Positions 61,473-64,000 of a stretch of 64,000 bases of DNA are shown one piece after another. The stretch covers positions 1 to 64,000 of the forward strand of contig JACOUO010000007.1 of the NCBI GenBank assembly GCA_016177845.1, given 5' to 3'. Below the pieces are notes generated by a model. The model ran no database searches. It was not told the DNA's origin and saw only the letters and a program-made list of their open reading frames with translations. How positions within the stretch are numbered: the stretch's first letter is position 1; the number at the start of each line of letters is the position of its first letter. The stretch is from Deltaproteobacteria bacterium. Lineage in GTDB: Bacteria > Desulfobacterota > GWC2-55-46. The translations under genes and the position numbers were made by a program.

Positions 61473-62296
61473 CCTTTATATGTGAGCACTCTGCCCCACA
61501 CGCTCTTTGTTCCCCATATGCCTGAGCGCAGTGACTCAAGGAGAATTATCTGGCTGTGGTCAACAAACAGGTTTACCTCGGGGCCGTAGTTCTTTATGTA
61601 CCAGCCGAAGACATCAGGGTCTGCGGCCTCGAACATGGTCTTCTCAAGCCCGAGCTCTCTTATAAATCCGCTTATTACATCTGTCCGCCACGAACGGACA
61701 TTTTCTGTTATGCCTTCGGATTCTATCATTATCATGTACGCGCCTGCATCAAGGTGCCGTTTTGCCTGAATCACTGCCCAGCCTGCATCCCCTTTGCCTT
61801 CTGCCTCAAGTTCTTCAACACCGCTTGCTCCGCCTGCGCCGAATTGTATGCCGACTTCTGCCTTTACGAGGAGCCCGGCCTTTTGTATCCGTTCAGTAAG
61901 CCTTACAAGGTCATCCGCAGGGATTGTAATAAAACCCCTTGAGACTTCGATGATGTCAAAACCAAGCCGCTTGCATTCGTCTATATATTGATCAACTGCC
62001 TTGTTTCCCTTTGTAAGTATGTGCTCGATAAACCCGCCTGTGTCCACCTTTACATTGTATCTGTGGCAGGTCTCTATGATTTCTTTTACTGCTTTTGAAG
62101 GCATGAGGCTGAAAGAGCCGCCCGCGAACTTAAGTATGTCTATATGCTCGCCCATAGTCTCAAGCACATCCTCAAGATATCGTCTGCCCATAGGCGTATA
62201 ATACGGGCCCCTTATTTCTGTAAGTCCGATACCGCGCGGTTTTTTATCTCTTTTATTCAGCTCAAGAAAAGAAAAGGCCCTGTCATTGTCAGGCAT
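61469..62296 (-). CDS. comA: Phosphosulfolactate synthase (ComA family)
   Basis: The start is set at ATG 62296 (MPDNDRAFSFLELNKRDKKP), with AAGGAG nine bases upstream. The ~275-residue TIM barrel carries ComA-family segments: RGIGLTEIRGPYYTPMGRRY, ILKFAGGSFSLMP, VDTGGFIEHILTKGN, EVSRGFITIP, AEVGIQFGAGG and NLFVDHSQIILLE. The enzyme adds sulfite to phosphoenolpyruvate to give phosphosulfolactate, the first step to coenzyme M in methanogens and to sulfolactate in some bacteria. No comB or comC is in the window. It follows archease in the same direction with 57 bp between. Confidence 0.9.
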   Translation of the reverse strand: MPDNDRAFSFLELNKRDKKPRGIGLTEIRGPYYTPMGRRYLEDVLETMGEHIDILKFAGGSFSLMPSKAVKEIIETCHRYNVKVDTGGFIEHILTKGNKAVDQYIDECKRLGFDIIEVSRGFITIPADDLVRLTERIQKAGLLVKAEVGIQFGAGGASGVEELEAEGKGDAGWAVIQAKRHLDAGAYMIMIESEGITENVRSWRTDVISGFIRELGLEKTMFEAADPDVFGWYIKNYGPEVNLFVDHSQIILLESLRSGIWGTKSVWGRVLTYKG

Positions 62297-62352
62297 GGTC
62301 AGGCTCCTTTTACCGTATCTCCACAATCGCCTCTTCGGGCTTAACCCTCTTT

Positions 62353-62784
62353 TCAAATATCGAGTATCATGGTCGCCTTCCAGCCGCTATCTGTGTGGTG
62401 CAGGCTGAACATATGCAGTGTTACCGCCTTTACATCCGCGCTTAAGGGGTGTTTTTCAGGGTTGAGCACTTCTCCGTAAGCATTTGCACTGAGCATATAT
62501 TCAGAATCTGTCTGATTTATCTTTACGGAACTGACACGCAACAGGAGTTTTTTAGCGTCTTTATAATAGATAAGTTCATTTATGAAATTATAAAGGAGCA
62601 TATCAAGGGCAGGGTTTGAAACCTCAAAAGATAACTCTTGTTCCTTTTCGATGGTCTCTATATCATCCACCATGACATTCATGGCAGCGTCAGCCGCTGA
62701 GATAAAAAGCTCTTCAAGGCTTGAGCCCCATGCCTCAAATGCAACATCTGCGGTAGCGACTTCCTCAAGATATTTATATGGCAT
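62353..62784 (-). CDS. Archease, RtcB activator
   Basis: The 143-residue protein has the archease opening YKYLEEVATADVAFEAWGSS (metal-binding Asp), AADAAMNVMVDD, FINELIYYKDAKKLLLRVSS and the end ADVKAVTLHMFSLHHTDSGW with WKATMILDI. Archease accelerates RtcB guanylylation and widens its nucleotide use. It begins 6 bp after rtcB, so the pair is co-expressed. Confidence 0.93.
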   Translation of the reverse strand: MPYKYLEEVATADVAFEAWGSSLEELFISAADAAMNVMVDDIETIEKEQELSFEVSNPALDMLLYNFINELIYYKDAKKLLLRVSSVKINQTDSEYMLSANAYGEVLNPEKHPLSADVKAVTLHMFSLHHTDSGWKATMILDI

Positions 62785-62790
62785 CCCTGT

Positions 62791-64000
62791 TTATCCTTTT
62801 ATGTTTCCGATAGGCAGGAGCCTTACGACCCTTTTGCTCAGCCCCGCCTCTTCGGTCGCCTCTACGACAGAGTCTATATCTTTATAGGCGGCACCCGCCT
62901 CTTCGGCAAGCCCTCCCCATGTGACAGTACGAACATAGATGCCCCTGTGCTCCATATCGGCAAGGAGCTTCTGCCCCCTGTACATCCTCTTTGCGTGATG
63001 GCGGCTCATTGTCCTGCCGCTTCCGTGGGCTGTTGTGAAGAATGCCTCAGCCCCTGTTTTAAGGCCTGCCATGAGGTATGAGCCGGTCTCCATGCTTCCG
63101 CCGATGATAACAGGCTGTCCGGCATCTTTATATCTTTGGGGTATATCGGGGCTTCCCGGGGCAAAGGCGCGGGTCGCGCCCTTTCTGTGCACAAGGACAT
63201 CCCTTTCAACCCCGTCTATAAGGTGCTTCTCTATCTTTGCGGTATTGTGCGTCACATCATAGACCATATCCATGCCAAGGTCTTCGGGGGACCTTTTGAA
63301 TACAGTTGAGAATACTTCTCTGATGCGGTGCAGTATGACCTGTCTGTTGGCAAAGGCCATGTTTGCGGCGCACTTCATCGCCTTGAAGTAGTCCTGCCCT
63401 TCGCTTGATTGAAAAGGAGCGCAGGCAAGCTCCCTGTCCAGTACCTTTATGCCGTACTTTCTTTCCATGACATTAAGAAATACCTGTAGGTAATCCGTTG
63501 CTATCTGGTGCCCGAAGCCGCGGCTTCCGCAGTGGAACATTATGGCAACCTGATTGGGTATCGTGATGCCGTAGGCGCGGGCGATTCTCTCATCAAATAT
63601 ATTTTCAGGCTTTGCCACCTGTATCTCGCAGTAATGGTTTCCGCTGCCGAGGGTGCCTACCTGGTCAAACCCTCTTTCAATTGCCTTCTGGCTTACTTTT
63701 GAAGCGTCGGCCCCTTCAAAGCAGCCGCCCTCCTCTGTAACTTCCAGATCATCTTTCCACGCAAGCCCTTTTTTAAGGCACCATTTTGCGCCCTGCTCAG
63801 CCAAATCCCTGAACTCGCTCTGTGATAATTTAATAAATCCGGTGCTTCCTACACCGGAAGGCACTTTGTAGAACAGGGCGTCTACCAGTTCTCTTAGCCT
63901 TGGCTTGACTTCATCATAAGTAAGATTGGTGGTAAGGAGCCTCATGCCGCAGTTTATGTCAAAGCCGATTCCTCCCGGTGATATGACGCCTTTTTTGACA
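62791..64000 (-). CDS. rtcB: RNA-splicing ligase RtcB, C-terminal part
   Basis: The frame is open to the right edge (GVISPGGIGFDINCGMRLLT), so the start lies outside the window; ~403 residues are visible. Metal ligands appear in GFDINCGMR, GTLGSGNHYCEIQ and MFHCGSRGFGHQI. The guanylylated His is in TTAHGSGRTMSRHHAKRMYR, and the end is SVVEATEEAGLSKRVVRLLP. RtcB joins RNA 2',3'-cyclic phosphate or 3'-phosphate ends to 5'-OH ends in a GTP/Mn-dependent reaction, for RNA repair. No intein or frameshift is seen. It is followed by archease. Confidence 0.95.
   Translation of the reverse strand, partial: VKKGVISPGGIGFDINCGMRLLTTNLTYDEVKPRLRELVDALFYKVPSGVGSTGFIKLSQSEFRDLAEQGAKWCLKKGLAWKDDLEVTEEGGCFEGADASKVSQKAIERGFDQVGTLGSGNHYCEIQVAKPENIFDERIARAYGITIPNQVAIMFHCGSRGFGHQIATDYLQVFLNVMERKYGIKVLDRELACAPFQSSEGQDYFKAMKCAANMAFANRQVILHRIREVFSTVFKRSPEDLGMDMVYDVTHNTAKIEKHLIDGVERDVLVHRKGATRAFAPGSPDIPQRYKDAGQPVIIGGSMETGSYLMAGLKTGAEAFFTTAHGSGRTMSRHHAKRMYRGQKLLADMEHRGIYVRTVTWGGLAEEAGAAYKDIDSVVEATEEAGLSKRVVRLLPIGNIKG

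Overview
The window reads as a chromosomal stretch of a Gram-negative, respiring, motile or surface-active bacterium. The gene repertoire suggests Nitrospirota (Thermodesulfovibrio-like) or a deltaproteobacterial relative. The evidence is a gas-vesicle cluster with CDC48- and Hsp70-type ATPases, a PilV/W/X/Y1 minor-pilin operon, a 13-gene complex I operon with fused nuoCD, an SBBP/FIMAH secreted protein, archease-RtcB, and many hybrid histidine-kinase/Rcp1-type response-regulator pairs. This taxonomic call is inference; there is no rRNA in the window. I saw no tRNA, rRNA or CRISPR array.

Layout. 1-2.4 kb: the end of a tandem-PAS protein, a histidine kinase and its receiver partner, overlapping each other. 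2.4-4.7 kb: a small accessory islet bounded by two copies of a ~80-bp terminator-bearing element. It holds a GNAT acetyltransferase, an integron-type cassette (dihydrofolate-reductase-family gene plus attC site) and the remnant of an HTH protein. 4.8-8.3 kb: a large secreted beta-propeller protein preceded by a strong promoter and an attenuator-like leader. 8.5-10.5 kb: a membrane protein with a Gly/Cys-only tail, overlapped by a radical SAM/SPASM gene. 10.7-11.3 kb: two decaying genes.

11.7-28.1 kb is the most distinctive region. An NtrB-like kinase and an NtrC-like sigma-54 activator are followed by a terminator, a good -24/-12 promoter and about 18 co-oriented genes: gvpA, two coiled-coil proteins, gvpN, a small coiled-coil protein, three GvpF/L proteins (one fused to a J-domain), two Hsp20/GvpH proteins, a CDC48-like double AAA ATPase, gvpG, gvpO, gvpK, two further GvpA-family proteins (one with a zinc-ribbon tail), dnaK, a lone receiver protein and an unknown protein. 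The layout suggests phosphorelay-controlled, sigma-54-driven gas-vesicle formation with a dedicated chaperone set.

28.1-29.7 kb: an ECF sigma factor, a zinc anti-sigma factor and a CpxP/Spy-like periplasmic protein in one operon. 30-32.4 kb: a receiver protein and a YgiQ radical SAM protein. 32.5-39.2 kb: a type IV minor pilin/PilY1 operon. 39.5-43.6 kb: a MEDS-domain sensor, then a divergent receiver/large sensor kinase pair paralogous to the pair at the left edge. A MITE-like palindromic repeat sits at 43.6 kb. 43.8-58.2 kb: nuoA-B-CD-E-F-G-H-I-J-K-L-M-N on the minus strand, with its promoter. 58.4-64 kb: rimO, two small metal-site (YHS/TRASH-like) proteins, a secreted dienelactone-hydrolase-family protein, and an overlapping minus-strand run of rtcB (cut by the window), archease and a ComA-type phosphosulfolactate synthase.
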